Source: an uncultured Bryobacteraceae bacterium (lineage in GTDB: Bacteria; Acidobacteriota; Terriglobia; Bryobacterales; Bryobacteraceae). Taken from it: a stretch of DNA of 41,200 nucleotides. The stretch lies in NCBI GenBank assembly GCA_937920635.1, contig CAKZUE010000029.1:1-41200 (forward strand). The letters run 5' to 3'. The first letter of the stretch is position 1. Each line of letters starts with the position of its first letter. Of this stretch, positions 17,270 through 25,749 are shown piece by piece. The notes beneath the pieces were generated by a model. It was given only the letters and a program-made list of their open reading frames with translations, did not search any database and was not told the origin of the DNA. The position numbers and the translations under genes were made by a program.

Positions 17270-19450
17270 TCAACGAAGGGCCTCTTCAAAGAAGCGGGTC
17301 TGCTCGGCCCAGCGGTGCTGGCTGGCCCGGCCCATCAGTCCGTGGCTCTTCTGCGGGTAGATGAGCGTCTGGAAGGATTTTCCGGCCAGTTGCAGCGCGT
17401 TCATCATTTGCAGGGCGTTGGCGAACAGCACGTTGTCATCCTCGATGTTGTGGATCAGCAGGAGCTTGCCCTTCAGATTGGCGGCGGCGTGGACGGGAGA
17501 GCTGTCGCGGTAGCCCTGTTCGTTCTCGGAGGGAAGTCCGAGGTAGCGTTCGGTGTAAATGGTGTCGTAGTTGCGCCAGTCGGTGACGGCGGCGCCGGCG
17601 GCGCCGGCTTTGAACACCTCCGGCGCGTGCAGCAGGCAATAGAGCGTCATGTAGCCTCCGTAGCTCCAGCCCTGGACGCCGATGCGCTCCTTGTCGATGA
17701 AGCCGAGGCTCTCCAGATATCGGATCCCCTCGAGTTGGTCGGCCAGCTCCTGTTTGCCGAGGCGGCGGTACAGAGCGGCTTCGAACCTGTGGCCCCGGCC
17801 GGACGAGCCCCGGTTGTCCATCTGCCAGACCACGAAGCCCTTGTGTCCCATCACCTGTTCCCAGTTGACGCCGCCGGTCCACGCGTTGCGGACGCTCTGG
17901 GCGTGCGGGCCTCCGTAGATGGACACGATGACCGGATACTTTTTCGCCGGATCGAAATTCGCCGGGCGGATCAGGCGGCCGTAGAATTCCGTTCCGTCAG
18001 AGCCTTTGAAGCGATGTATTTCGGTCTTGAGAATCTCGTATTCTTCCAGGATTTTCCGGTCTGGTTCGCGCCACACGCGGAGTTCTTTTCCGCTCGAATC
18101 GTGCATCGTGGTGCGGGGCGGCGTGTCGAGGTTCGAAAAAGTATCCAGGTAAAAATCGCACGCCGGGCTCATCTGGATGGAGTGCGTCCCGGCCCCCGGG
18201 CTGATCAGGGCCGGGGGGTCGGCGTCGAACGACGTCCTGTAGAGGTGGCGCTCCAGCGGGCTGGCCAGCGTGGCCGTGAAGAAGACCCGGCCGCCCGCCT
18301 CATCCACGCAGGCGATGGAGCCTGCCTCCCAGTCGCCGCGCGTGAGCTGGCGCAGCGGTTTTCCATCGGGCGCGTGCAGGTACAGGTGGCGGAAGCCGTT
18401 CTGTTCGCTGGAACGGAGGATGCGGCCGTCGGAGAGCAGGCGGAAATCGTCAGTGACGTTGATCCATGCAGGGTCGGTCTCCTCGATGAGCACCCGCGAG
18501 CGGCCGGTGGAGACATCGGCGGCCAGAATCCAGAGATGGTCCTGCACGCGGTTCAGCCGGTGGACAAGGACGGACTTCGAGTCGGGCGACCAGTGCAGGC
18601 GCGCGATCAGGAAGTCGCGCGTTTCACCGAAATCCATCCATTTCGTCGTTCCGCCAGAGGCGGCGATGACGCCCACGCGCACGTCCGCGTTCGGCTGTCC
18701 CGCCTTCGGATACCGCTGCGGCTCGGCGACCGCTGCCATTTTCAGGAAATCCCCGTGCGGGTAGAGCGGCTCGCGGCTGACGTCGAACTGAAGGTAGGCG
18801 ATCTTCGTGGAATCGGGCGACCACCAGTGGGCCGTGCCGAGATCGAGCTCCTCAGGATAGACCCAGTCGAGCATGCCGTTCCACAACGTTTCGGTCGAGT
18901 CGTGCGTGAGTCTGGTCACTTTCTTCGAGGCGATCTCGATCACGTAGAGATCGCGCTCGCGGCGGAAGCTGACCTTCGCGCCGTCGGGCGAGAGTTTCGG
19001 GTCGCGCTCGGCCACAGGAGTGGAGGTGAGCTGCGTGACCGCGTTCGAGGACTCGTCCCACAGGAAAAGGTCGCCGCCCGAGAGGATCAGGATCTTCGCG
19101 CCGTCTTCCGACCACTGGAGGCGCTGCTCGCGCACGCGGCGGTTCTCCCAGTTCATCTGCTCCGGCTGCGGATACGGCTGCGCCTGCCGCGACAGCTCCA
19201 CGAGGTTCACGATCTCCTTTTCATCGCCCGTGGCGGCGTCGTGAAGGAGGACTTTGTCGGCGCGGATCACGGCCAGCCGCTTGCCGCGCGGGGACCAGAA
19301 CGCCTGCGCGCCGGGCGCCATCATGCGCGCGCCCGCCGAGGACAGCGCCTCGAGCGTGACGGGCTTCTTCGTTTGGGCGCGGGCGGGCAGGTGGCAGAAC
19401 AGAGCGGATGCCAGCAGGGCAACCCATGGCGAGACTCTCAGCAGGCTCAT
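17270..19450 (-). CDS. Dipeptidyl-peptidase IV-type serine peptidase (S9B)
   Basis: 726 residues with a signal peptide (about 1-25). An N-terminal beta-propeller domain with repeated WSPD / LSPDG blades is followed by an alpha/beta hydrolase. The triad is Ser596 in GWSYGGY, Asp671 in EDDNV and His703 in KSHGL. The Glu motif near residue 180 (YPEELDL) resembles the DPP-IV double-Glu that anchors the peptide N-terminus. It probably removes X-Pro or X-Ala dipeptides in the periplasm. The start could also be the ATG at 19462. It is divergent from ruvX, with only 26 bases between starts. Confidence 0.9.
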   Translation of the reverse strand: MSLLRVSPWVALLASALFCHLPARAQTKKPVTLEALSSAGARMMAPGAQAFWSPRGKRLAVIRADKVLLHDAATGDEKEIVNLVELSRQAQPYPQPEQMNWENRRVREQRLQWSEDGAKILILSGGDLFLWDESSNAVTQLTSTPVAERDPKLSPDGAKVSFRRERDLYVIEIASKKVTRLTHDSTETLWNGMLDWVYPEELDLGTAHWWSPDSTKIAYLQFDVSREPLYPHGDFLKMAAVAEPQRYPKAGQPNADVRVGVIAASGGTTKWMDFGETRDFLIARLHWSPDSKSVLVHRLNRVQDHLWILAADVSTGRSRVLIEETDPAWINVTDDFRLLSDGRILRSSEQNGFRHLYLHAPDGKPLRQLTRGDWEAGSIACVDEAGGRVFFTATLASPLERHLYRTSFDADPPALISPGAGTHSIQMSPACDFYLDTFSNLDTPPRTTMHDSSGKELRVWREPDRKILEEYEILKTEIHRFKGSDGTEFYGRLIRPANFDPAKKYPVIVSIYGGPHAQSVRNAWTGGVNWEQVMGHKGFVVWQMDNRGSSGRGHRFEAALYRRLGKQELADQLEGIRYLESLGFIDKERIGVQGWSYGGYMTLYCLLHAPEVFKAGAAGAAVTDWRNYDTIYTERYLGLPSENEQGYRDSSPVHAAANLKGKLLLIHNIEDDNVLFANALQMMNALQLAGKSFQTLIYPQKSHGLMGRASQHRWAEQTRFFEEALR

Positions 19451-19464
19451 GCGAAACAGCATGG

Positions 19465-19470
19465 CACAAT
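19465..19470 (+). promoter_or_regulatory. -10-like CACAAT six bases before ruvX
   Basis: CACAAT then CGGGTT and the GTG start at 19477, with no ribosome site. Spacing matches the elements before the GH2 and metallopeptidase genes, and is consistent with a leaderless mRNA. Confidence 0.3.
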
Positions 19471-19476
19471 CGGGTT

Positions 19477-19908
19477 GTGGGCAGGATTCTCGCTCTCGAC
19501 GTGGGGCGGCGCAGGATCGGGCTGGCCGTGGCGCTGGAGGGCAGCGCCGCGCATGGGCTCGGCGCGCTGGCGCGCCGTTCGCTGCGCGAAGACCTGGAAC
19601 GGCTGAAACGGATGGCGGAAGAGCGCCGCGTCGAGCGGTTCGTCGTAGGACTCCCCCTGAACATGGACGGCAGCGAGAGCCCGATGGCGCGGGAAGTGCG
19701 CGCCTTCGGCGAGCGGCTGCGCCAGGAGACCGGAATCGAGGTCTCGTACCAGGATGAACGGCTGACGTCGTTTGAAGCGGAGGAAAGGTTGAAGCAGCGC
19801 GGCATGAGCCTGAAGCGGATGCTGGAAGCCAAGCGCCAGGGAGCGGTGGACGAGATGGCGGCGGTGATCGTGCTCGAAGATTACCTGGGCAGGGCGGGGA
19901 GCGCATGA
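19477..19908 (+). CDS. ruvX: RuvX/YqgF family (putative Holliday junction resolvase / rRNA maturation nuclease)
   Basis: 143 residues from the GTG at 19477, giving the family start VGRILALDVGRRRIGLAV. RNase H-like fold with Asp in LALDVG, FVVGLPLNMDG, YQDERLTS and the late Asp in VDEMAAVIVLEDYL. The family matures the 16S rRNA 5' end and is proposed to cut Holliday junctions. The stop overlaps the mltG start by four bases. Confidence 0.93.
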   Translation: MGRILALDVGRRRIGLAVALEGSAAHGLGALARRSLREDLERLKRMAEERRVERFVVGLPLNMDGSESPMAREVRAFGERLRQETGIEVSYQDERLTSFEAEERLKQRGMSLKRMLEAKRQGAVDEMAAVIVLEDYLGRAGSA

Positions 19909-20912
19909 GGACCGGGCTTCGTGCAGGCCTGTTTCTGGCGGGCGTGGCCGCCGCGCTGTCGCTGTACCTGGTGAAAGCGGAGCGCTATGCGGGCTTTGCA
20001 GGCGAAGTGTTCGTGGATATTCCGCTCGGCACGCCCTCGGTGCGGATCGCCGGAATGCTCGCCGATGCGGGCGTGGTCCGGCATCCATGGCTCTTCCTGC
20101 TGGCGCGCGCGATGCATCCACGGTGGAAGCCGCTGGCCGGGGAATACCAATTCACCGCGCCAGCCACGCCGGAGCGCGTGCTGGAACGGCTGGCGCGGGG
20201 CGACGTGTATACGGTGGAGCTGCGCGTGCCGGAGGGCACGGATGTGTATGATCTGGCGGAGCTGGTGGAGGCGGCGGGACTGGCGCCGGCCAAAGAGTTC
20301 CTCAGAGTTGCGCTGCCGCATGAGGGGTATCTGTTTCCGTCCACTTACCGCTTTTCCCGCAAAGCGAATGCCCGGCAGGTTGTGGAGACCATGCGCCACA
20401 CCTTTGAAGAGGTCTGGCAGGAACTGGGCGGCACGCACGAGCGCAGGCGCGAGACCGTGATCCTGGCGTCGCTGGTGGAAGCGGAGGCGGTGAAGGACGA
20501 CGAGCGGGCGCGCATCGCGCGCGTGTTCCTGAACCGCCTGAAGAAGGGCATGCGGCTCGAGTGCGATCCCACGGTGAAGTACGCCGCCAAACGCGAAGGG
20601 CGCTGGCGCGGCGTGATCTACCGCAGCGATCTGGAAAGCCGCAACCGCTACAACACGTATGTGTGGTACGGGCTGCCGCCAGGACCGGTGACCAACCCGG
20701 GGCGCAGGTCGCTGGAGGCCGCCCTGCATCCGGCCGAAACAGAAGACCTCTATTTTGTCGCGCGCGCCAACGGCGACGGAGGCCACGTGTTCAGCCGCGA
20801 CTACGATGCCCACCAGAAAGCGGTGCGAGAATATCGGCGGGGGCTGAACCATGCGCCGCCGCCGGGCGGAAATTCTCGAATGGCTGGAAAGGCAGGGCGC
20901 AAGGCGCGTTGA
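19905..20912 (+). CDS. mltG: Endolytic murein transglycosylase MltG
   Basis: 335 residues: an N-terminal membrane anchor (LRAGLFLAGVAAALSLYLV), a LysM-like segment, then the YceG domain. Catalytic Glu192 lies in ILASLVEAEAV, with NRLKKGMRLECDPTVKYA and YNTYVWYGLPPGPVTNPG. It cleaves nascent peptidoglycan at the inner membrane and so ends glycan strands. The conserved domain ends near DAHQKAVREYRR. The last about 23 residues overlap the next gene. Confidence 0.93.
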   Translation: MRTGLRAGLFLAGVAAALSLYLVKAERYAGFAGEVFVDIPLGTPSVRIAGMLADAGVVRHPWLFLLARAMHPRWKPLAGEYQFTAPATPERVLERLARGDVYTVELRVPEGTDVYDLAELVEAAGLAPAKEFLRVALPHEGYLFPSTYRFSRKANARQVVETMRHTFEEVWQELGGTHERRRETVILASLVEAEAVKDDERARIARVFLNRLKKGMRLECDPTVKYAAKREGRWRGVIYRSDLESRNRYNTYVWYGLPPGPVTNPGRRSLEAALHPAETEDLYFVARANGDGGHVFSRDYDAHQKAVREYRRGLNHAPPPGGNSRMAGKAGRKAR

Positions 20913-21282
20913 CGAGGCGCTGGCCGCGCGCCTGCGGGCGGAGTTTCCCGAAGTCAGCGAGTCCACGCTGCGGCGGGCTCTGCGGGAGAGCGGCCTGCCG
21001 CTGGATCCGCTGGTGGAGGGCGTGCGGCAGGACACGCGGGAAGATCTCGAACGCACGCTGTTGGCGCTGGCCGGCGAGTACGAGCGGGGAGACGCCGCGC
21101 GCCGGGCGCAGGTGCGGGCGCTGGTGTTGACGGCGCGCCGCCACACGGAGCTGGCTGCGCGGCGCAAGGCGAAAGACGAGGAGCTGCTCTGGCTGCGGAC
21201 GTGGCTCGAGAACCCGCTCGTCTTCCCCGCCTGGGCGCGCCTGCGGCGGCGCGCTTGCTCCGGCCGCTCTGATGCGGTGTGA
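20851..21282 (+). CDS. Unrecognised basic helical protein overlapping mltG
   Basis: 143 residues, unusually rich in Arg, Glu, Leu and Ala. The first half reads like a small helical DNA- or protein-binding domain (FPEVSESTLRRALRESGLPLDPLVEGV) and the rest is a long helix. It begins inside mltG (62-base overlap) after GGGGG, and codes on the same strand, which argues for a real gene co-transcribed with ruvX-mltG. No family recognised and no catalytic motif. Confidence 0.6.
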   Translation: MRRRRAEILEWLERQGARRVDEALAARLRAEFPEVSESTLRRALRESGLPLDPLVEGVRQDTREDLERTLLALAGEYERGDAARRAQVRALVLTARRHTELAARRKAKDEELLWLRTWLENPLVFPAWARLRRRACSGRSDAV

Positions 21283-21289
21283 TGGACGC

Positions 21290-22411
21290 ATGCGAATCGA
21301 CCGCAGACAGTTCCTGGCCCTGCTGGCCGCCGCGCCCGCCGCGGGCCAGGGCAGGCAGGCGTGGCTCTACATCGGCGCGTATACGAACGAGAAGAACCGC
21401 GGCATCACCGCCGCGCGGTTCGATCTGTCCACCGGCGCCATCTCCGACATGATCCTGGCTGCGGAGACGCCGAATCCAACGTTTCTCGAAATCCATCCCA
21501 ATGGCCGCTGGCTGTATGCCGTGAATGAGATCGCCAATTACGAAGGCAAGCGCGAGGGCTCGATTGCCGCATATGAAATCGACCGCGCCACCGGACGGCT
21601 GAGGGAGTTGAACCGCGCCTCCACCAAAGGCGGCGGCCCGTGCCACGTGAACCTCGACCGCACGGGGCGCATGGCGATGATCGCCAATTACGGCGGCGGC
21701 AGCGTCGCCTCGTACCGGATCCTCGATGACGGCCGAGTAAGCGAAGCCGTGAGCTTCTTCCAGCACGAGGGCAGCGGCGCGAACCCCAAGCGGCAGGAGC
21801 GGCCGCACGCGCATTCGATCAATCCCACGCCGGACAACCGCTTCGCCGTGGCCTGCGACCTGGGCACCGACGAGATCGTGATCTACGCCATCGATCCGGC
21901 CAAAGGATCCATGGAGCGTCACGGCGCGGCGAAGCTCGCTCCGGGCAGCGGACCGCGCCACTTCGCCTTCCATCCCAACGGCCGCTTCGGCTACTCGGTG
22001 AACGAGCTGCTGTCGACCGTGACGGCGTTCGAATACCGCAACGGCGCGCTCAAAGAGATTCACACGGTCTCCACTCTGCCGGAGGGCTTTTCGGGCGACA
22101 ACACCACGGCCGAAATCCGCGTGCATCCTTCCGGGCAGTGGCTCTACGCCTCCAACCGCGGCGAGGATTCCATCGCCGCGTTCCGCATCGACCTGCGCAG
22201 CGGCCGCCTCGCGCGGATGGGCAACACGCCCACCCAGGGCCGCACGCCGCGCAATTTCTACGTCGAACCTTCGGGACGCTGGCTGCTGGCGGCGAACCAG
22301 AGATCGGACAGCGTGGTTGTGTTCGAGATCGACGCGAAAACAGGCGAACTGCTTCCGGCCAAACAGGGCATCACCGTGGGACAGCCGGTTTGCCTGCGGA
22401 TGGCGCGGTAG
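21290..22411 (+). CDS. Lactonase-family seven-bladed beta-propeller (6-phosphogluconolactonase type), Tat leader
   Basis: 373 residues from the ATG at 21290; the leader MRIDRRQFLALLAAAPAAG carries a twin-arginine motif. The propeller repeats are regular: FLEIHPNGRWLYAVNE, GGGPCHVNLDRTGRMAMIANYGG in parts, HAHSINPTPDNRF, PRHFAFHPNGRFGYSVNE, and RNFYVEPSGRWLLAANQ. It resembles YbhE/Pgl lactonases, but cytosolic 6-phosphogluconolactone would not be the substrate of an exported protein, so another lactone or glycan-derived compound is likelier. Confidence 0.85.
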   Translation: MRIDRRQFLALLAAAPAAGQGRQAWLYIGAYTNEKNRGITAARFDLSTGAISDMILAAETPNPTFLEIHPNGRWLYAVNEIANYEGKREGSIAAYEIDRATGRLRELNRASTKGGGPCHVNLDRTGRMAMIANYGGGSVASYRILDDGRVSEAVSFFQHEGSGANPKRQERPHAHSINPTPDNRFAVACDLGTDEIVIYAIDPAKGSMERHGAAKLAPGSGPRHFAFHPNGRFGYSVNELLSTVTAFEYRNGALKEIHTVSTLPEGFSGDNTTAEIRVHPSGQWLYASNRGEDSIAAFRIDLRSGRLARMGNTPTQGRTPRNFYVEPSGRWLLAANQRSDSVVVFEIDAKTGELLPAKQGITVGQPVCLRMAR

Positions 22412-22462
22412 GAGCCGGCAGCGCTGGCGGCGGATCCGGCTGGAAAGCTGCGCGGAAGCCTG

Positions 22463-22798
22463 CTATCGGGCGGCGCCGTCAGCGCCGGACTCCGCGGGAG
22501 GCTGAGCCTGTTGACCCTCGGGAAGAATGATCATGGTCTCGCCCGGCAAAGCCTTGTTCAGGTGCTGCCGCACGGCGCGCTTGCGCTCCTCATCGCTGAC
22601 CTTGAGCCGTTCAACTTCCCGGGCCATGCGGTGCCGCTGTTCCCTCAGCAGGCTCACCTCTTTCTCCATCGCCTGCATCTCGCGGTACTTCTCCAGCATC
22701 AGCGGCACGCCCTGCGGGCGCAGCAGCGCCGAGGCGAGGGCGGCAAGGCAGAACATCGCGGCGGTGAATAGAGCCAGCTTGTGGAGTAGGGGCGTCAT
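22463..22798 (-). CDS. ftsB: FtsB/DivIC-like septum formation initiator protein
   Basis: 111 residues: one membrane helix (LALFTAAMFCLAALASALL), a coiled coil (about 35-75, KEVSLLREQRHRMAREVERL) and the FtsB-like end KALPGETMIILPEG. FtsB bridges FtsL and FtsQ at the division site. A short alanine- and proline-rich tail follows. It sits alone here rather than beside eno or ispD, and is divergent from cutA. Confidence 0.8.
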   Translation of the reverse strand: MTPLLHKLALFTAAMFCLAALASALLRPQGVPLMLEKYREMQAMEKEVSLLREQRHRMAREVERLKVSDEERKRAVRQHLNKALPGETMIILPEGQQAQPPAESGADGAAR

Positions 22799-22826
22799 GG
22801 CTGAAACAATTCGTCTAATTCTCGTT

Positions 22827-22832
22827 TATAAT
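22827..22832 (+). promoter_or_regulatory. Consensus -10 TATAAT before cutA
   Basis: A perfect TATAAT lies in the 71-base gap between the divergent ftsB-like and cutA genes, about 38 bases before the cutA ATG. The best -35 guess, TGAAAC at 22802-22807, has a long spacer of 19. cutA itself has GGAG (22861-22864) six bases before its ATG. Confidence 0.5.
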
Positions 22833-22869
22833 CCGTCTCGCGGGAGAAGTCCAGACCCTGGAGCAAAAA

Positions 22870-23220
22870 ATGACAGACAAGATTCTCGTTTCGGCTGCCT
22901 GCGGCTCGGCGGAAGAGGCGCAGAGGCTGGCGCGGATGCTGGTGGAAGAGCGCCTGGCCGCCTGCGTGCAGGTCGTGCCGCGGATCCGCAGCATCTACCG
23001 CTGGCGCGGCGCCGTGGAGGAAAGCGACGAGTGGCTGCTGCTGGCCAAGAGCCGCCGCGATCTGTTCGAGGAGCTCCGGCGGCGGCTGCGCGCGGCGCAC
23101 TCCTACGAACTGCCCGAGATCGTCGCGCTGGCGGTGATCGACGGCGATCCGGACTACCTCGCCTGGATGGATTCCGGGTTGCGCGGCACGGACTCCTTGC
23201 GGGACGGACCCGCCGTGTGA
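22870..23220 (+). CDS. cutA: CutA-family divalent-cation tolerance protein
   Basis: 116 residues, a PII-like ferredoxin fold that forms trimers. The signatures are LVEERLAACVQVVPRIRSIYRW and the late ELPEIVALAVIDG. E. coli mutants are copper-sensitive, but the molecular role of the family is unsettled. Ribosome site GGAG and an ATG at 22870. Ends 14 bases before the MFS gene. Confidence 0.93.
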   Translation: MTDKILVSAACGSAEEAQRLARMLVEERLAACVQVVPRIRSIYRWRGAVEESDEWLLLAKSRRDLFEELRRRLRAAHSYELPEIVALAVIDGDPDYLAWMDSGLRGTDSLRDGPAV

Positions 23221-23234
23221 TGGGATAGTGGCTC

Positions 23235-24500
23235 ATGACCGCGCCGCAAGTCCCTACGCGCGCCCGCCACTGGGTGGTGGTCTTCGCCGTCACGCTGGCG
23301 ATCCTGGCATACATCGACCGTGTGGCCATCTCGCAGGCGGCGCCGCTGATTTCCAAAGACCTCGGCTTTTCGAAACAGGAGATGGGTTACATCTTCTCCG
23401 CCTTCGCGCTCGCCTATGCCGCCTTCGAAATCCCCGGCGGCTGGATGGGCGACTGGATGGGACCGCGGCGCGTGCTGATGCGCATCGTGCTGTGGTGGTC
23501 GTTCTTCACCGCGGCGACGGGCTGGGCGTGGAACTTCGTCTCGATGTGGGTGGTGCGCTTCCTGTTCGGCGCCGGCGAAGCGGGCTGCTTCCCGAACCTG
23601 ACCAAGGCGTTCACGACGTGGCTGCCGGTGCATGAGCGCGTGCGCGCGCAGGGCATCATGTGGTCGTTCGCCCGCTGGGGCGGCGCGTTCACGCCGCCGC
23701 TGTTCGCGCTGCTGTTCCGCTGGATGGGCTGGCGCGATGTCTTCCACGTGTTCGGGCTGATCGGACTCGTGTGGGCGTTCTTCTTTTATCGCTGGTACCG
23801 CGACAATCCGAAAGACCATCCGTCCGTGAACGCCGCGGAGCTGGCTCTGCTGGAAGGCGCGGAAAAGACGGCCTCCGGCCACGGCGACGTGCCGTGGGGC
23901 AAGATGGTGCGGCGCGGATCGGTATGGCTGCTGTGGGCGCAGTATTTCCTGCTGACCTATCCCTGGTACTTCTACATCACCTGGCTGCCCACTTATTTGC
24001 AGGAAGCGCGCCACATGGACACCTGGACGAGCGCGCGTTTCGCCATCCTGCCGCTGCTGTTCGGCGGCATCGGATCCATGTTCGCCGGATTTCTGGCCAA
24101 GTATGTCTCGCTCTGGCTCGGCTCGGTGAGCCGCGCCCGGAAGTGGATGGGCGCGGCGGGCTTTCTGGGGGCGGCGGCATTTCTGCTGATCGCCACAGTG
24201 ACGCGCGATCCGCTCCCGGCCATGCTGGCCATGGGCATGGCCTCTTTCTGCAATGACCTGGTGATGCCCGGCGCCTGGGGCGCCTGCATGGACATCGGCG
24301 GCAAATACGCCGGCACGCTGTCCGGCTCGATGAACATGATGGGCAATTTCGCGGGCATTCTCGCGCCCTCCATCGGCGGCTTCATCCTGGCTCGCACGGG
24401 CAATGACTGGAACCTGTTCCTGTTCACCATGGCCGGCGCCTACTTCCTCGGCGCCTTCTGCTGGCCCTTCATCCACTCCACCCGGCCCCTGGAGGACTGA
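23235..24500 (+). CDS. MFS transporter, anion:cation symporter type (hexuronate/galactonate-like)
   Basis: 421 residues with about 12 membrane helices. The helix 1 signature YIDRVAISQAAPLI and the loop GGWMGDWMGPRRVL are typical of the ACS family (ExuT, DgoT). ACS members import sugar acids with protons. A sialidase-like gene follows after only seven bases and a GH2 enzyme is elsewhere in the window, so uptake of a glycan-derived acid is plausible but unproven. No ribosome site is obvious. Confidence 0.85.
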   Translation: MTAPQVPTRARHWVVVFAVTLAILAYIDRVAISQAAPLISKDLGFSKQEMGYIFSAFALAYAAFEIPGGWMGDWMGPRRVLMRIVLWWSFFTAATGWAWNFVSMWVVRFLFGAGEAGCFPNLTKAFTTWLPVHERVRAQGIMWSFARWGGAFTPPLFALLFRWMGWRDVFHVFGLIGLVWAFFFYRWYRDNPKDHPSVNAAELALLEGAEKTASGHGDVPWGKMVRRGSVWLLWAQYFLLTYPWYFYITWLPTYLQEARHMDTWTSARFAILPLLFGGIGSMFAGFLAKYVSLWLGSVSRARKWMGAAGFLGAAAFLLIATVTRDPLPAMLAMGMASFCNDLVMPGAWGACMDIGGKYAGTLSGSMNMMGNFAGILAPSIGGFILARTGNDWNLFLFTMAGAYFLGAFCWPFIHSTRPLED

Positions 24501-24507
24501 GCCCGCC

Positions 24508-25572
24508 ATGCTGCTCCGTTGCGCGATAGCGCTGGTGCTGGCTCTGGCGCCGGCGCGGGCGGAAATCGTCACCGAACGCATCTTCGGTCCCGAAGTGCCC
24601 ACGGGTCCCTACAAACATCCGGCATCGATCTGCGCCCTGGACAACGGCGATCTGCTGCTGGTCTACTATGGCGGCGAGGGCGAGTACGCGCAGTCGACTG
24701 CCGTGTTCCTCTCCCGCCTGCGCGCAGGCGGCAAGCGCTGGAGCGAGCCGCGCGCGGTGGCCCGCGACCCGTTCCGCTCCACGGGCAACGGCGTCTGCTG
24801 GCAGGACCCTTCGGGGCGCGTCTGGCTGTTCTATGTGATCCGCTTTGGCGAGACCTGGAGCACGTCGCGCCTTGCCGCCAAGGTCAGCGAAGACCGCGGC
24901 CACACATGGTCGGACCCCGGTCTGCTGAGTCTCGAAGAAGGCTGGATGGTGCGCGGAAAGCCCATCGTGCTCTCCAGCGGCCGGTGGCTGTTGCCCGTCT
25001 ATCACGAAGTGGGCGGCGACCGCGAGCGCGTGGAACCGGAGACCTCTTCGTTTTTCCTGATCCGCGATCCGGGCCAGAGCGGGTGGAGGCCAAGCGGGAG
25101 AATCCGCTCCAAGAACGGGAATCTCCAACCCGCGCCGGTCGAACTCGAGCCCGGCCATGTGCTCGCGTTCTGCCGCCGGGGCGGAGGATATGGACCGGGA
25201 GAGCGCGGCTTTATCGTGGCCGCCGAGTCGCGCGACGGCGGGCTGACCTGGAGCGAAGGCCGCGACACGGATCTGCCGAATCCCAATTCCGCCGTGGAAC
25301 TGATCCGCCTGCGCAGCGGCCGGCTCCTGCTCATCTTCAATCCCTCCATGCACCGGCGCACGCCGCTGACCGCGGCGCTGAGCGAAGACGGGGGCAGGAC
25401 ATGGCCCTGGCGCCGGAACCTGGCCGAGGGCGAGGATTCCTTCGCCTATCCCAGCGCCGTCGAGACGCCGGACGGGCTCATCCATGTCGTCTACACGAGC
25501 GACGGGCGAAAGGTGGTGCGCCGCGCCGTGTTCCGCGAGGCCGACATCCTGGAAAGACCGGCAGGGCATTGA
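24508..25572 (+). CDS. Secreted sialidase-like protein with Asp boxes
   Basis: 354 residues with a signal peptide (MLLRCAIALVLALAPARA). Three Asp-box motifs, SEDRGHTW (127-134), SRDGGLTW (241-248) and SEDGGRTW (292-299), mark a six-bladed sialidase-type propeller. GFIVAAESRDGG and NPNSAVELIRLRSGRLLLIFNPS are typical of the bacterial BNR-repeat group. I cannot assign a full sialidase arginine triad, so activity on sialic acid is uncertain. It follows the MFS gene by seven bases, probably as one operon. Confidence 0.85.
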   Translation: MLLRCAIALVLALAPARAEIVTERIFGPEVPTGPYKHPASICALDNGDLLLVYYGGEGEYAQSTAVFLSRLRAGGKRWSEPRAVARDPFRSTGNGVCWQDPSGRVWLFYVIRFGETWSTSRLAAKVSEDRGHTWSDPGLLSLEEGWMVRGKPIVLSSGRWLLPVYHEVGGDRERVEPETSSFFLIRDPGQSGWRPSGRIRSKNGNLQPAPVELEPGHVLAFCRRGGGYGPGERGFIVAAESRDGGLTWSEGRDTDLPNPNSAVELIRLRSGRLLLIFNPSMHRRTPLTAALSEDGGRTWPWRRNLAEGEDSFAYPSAVETPDGLIHVVYTSDGRKVVRRAVFREADILERPAGH

Positions 25573-25599
25573 CTTTCTTTTTTCACTCCGGTGTATATT
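25569..25599 (+). promoter_or_regulatory. Candidate infC promoter
   Basis: TTGACT (25569-25574) overlaps the stop of the sialidase-like gene, and TATATT (25594-25599) follows after 19 bases. It would give a 5' leader of about 145 bases before the infC ATG. The leader has short GC inverted repeats but no motif I recognise. Confidence 0.5.
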
Positions 25600-25749
25600 G
25601 GGGGAGTAGGGAGCGGATCCTGAGGCTTCCCAGAAACAACGGATTCTCCAGAGTTCGGGCGCGCACCGGCGTTCACGGCAGGTGGTCGCCCGATTTCCGT
25701 TTCCGGAGATCCGGATTCCACCAGGTGTTACCCGCCAAGAATAGACTGC

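Noticed and set aside
17162-19606. An 814-codon open frame on the plus strand opposite the DPP-IV-type peptidase
   Set aside because: It is a high-GC shadow: the minus-strand protein has a signal peptide, propeller repeats and a complete catalytic triad, while this frame shows no motifs.
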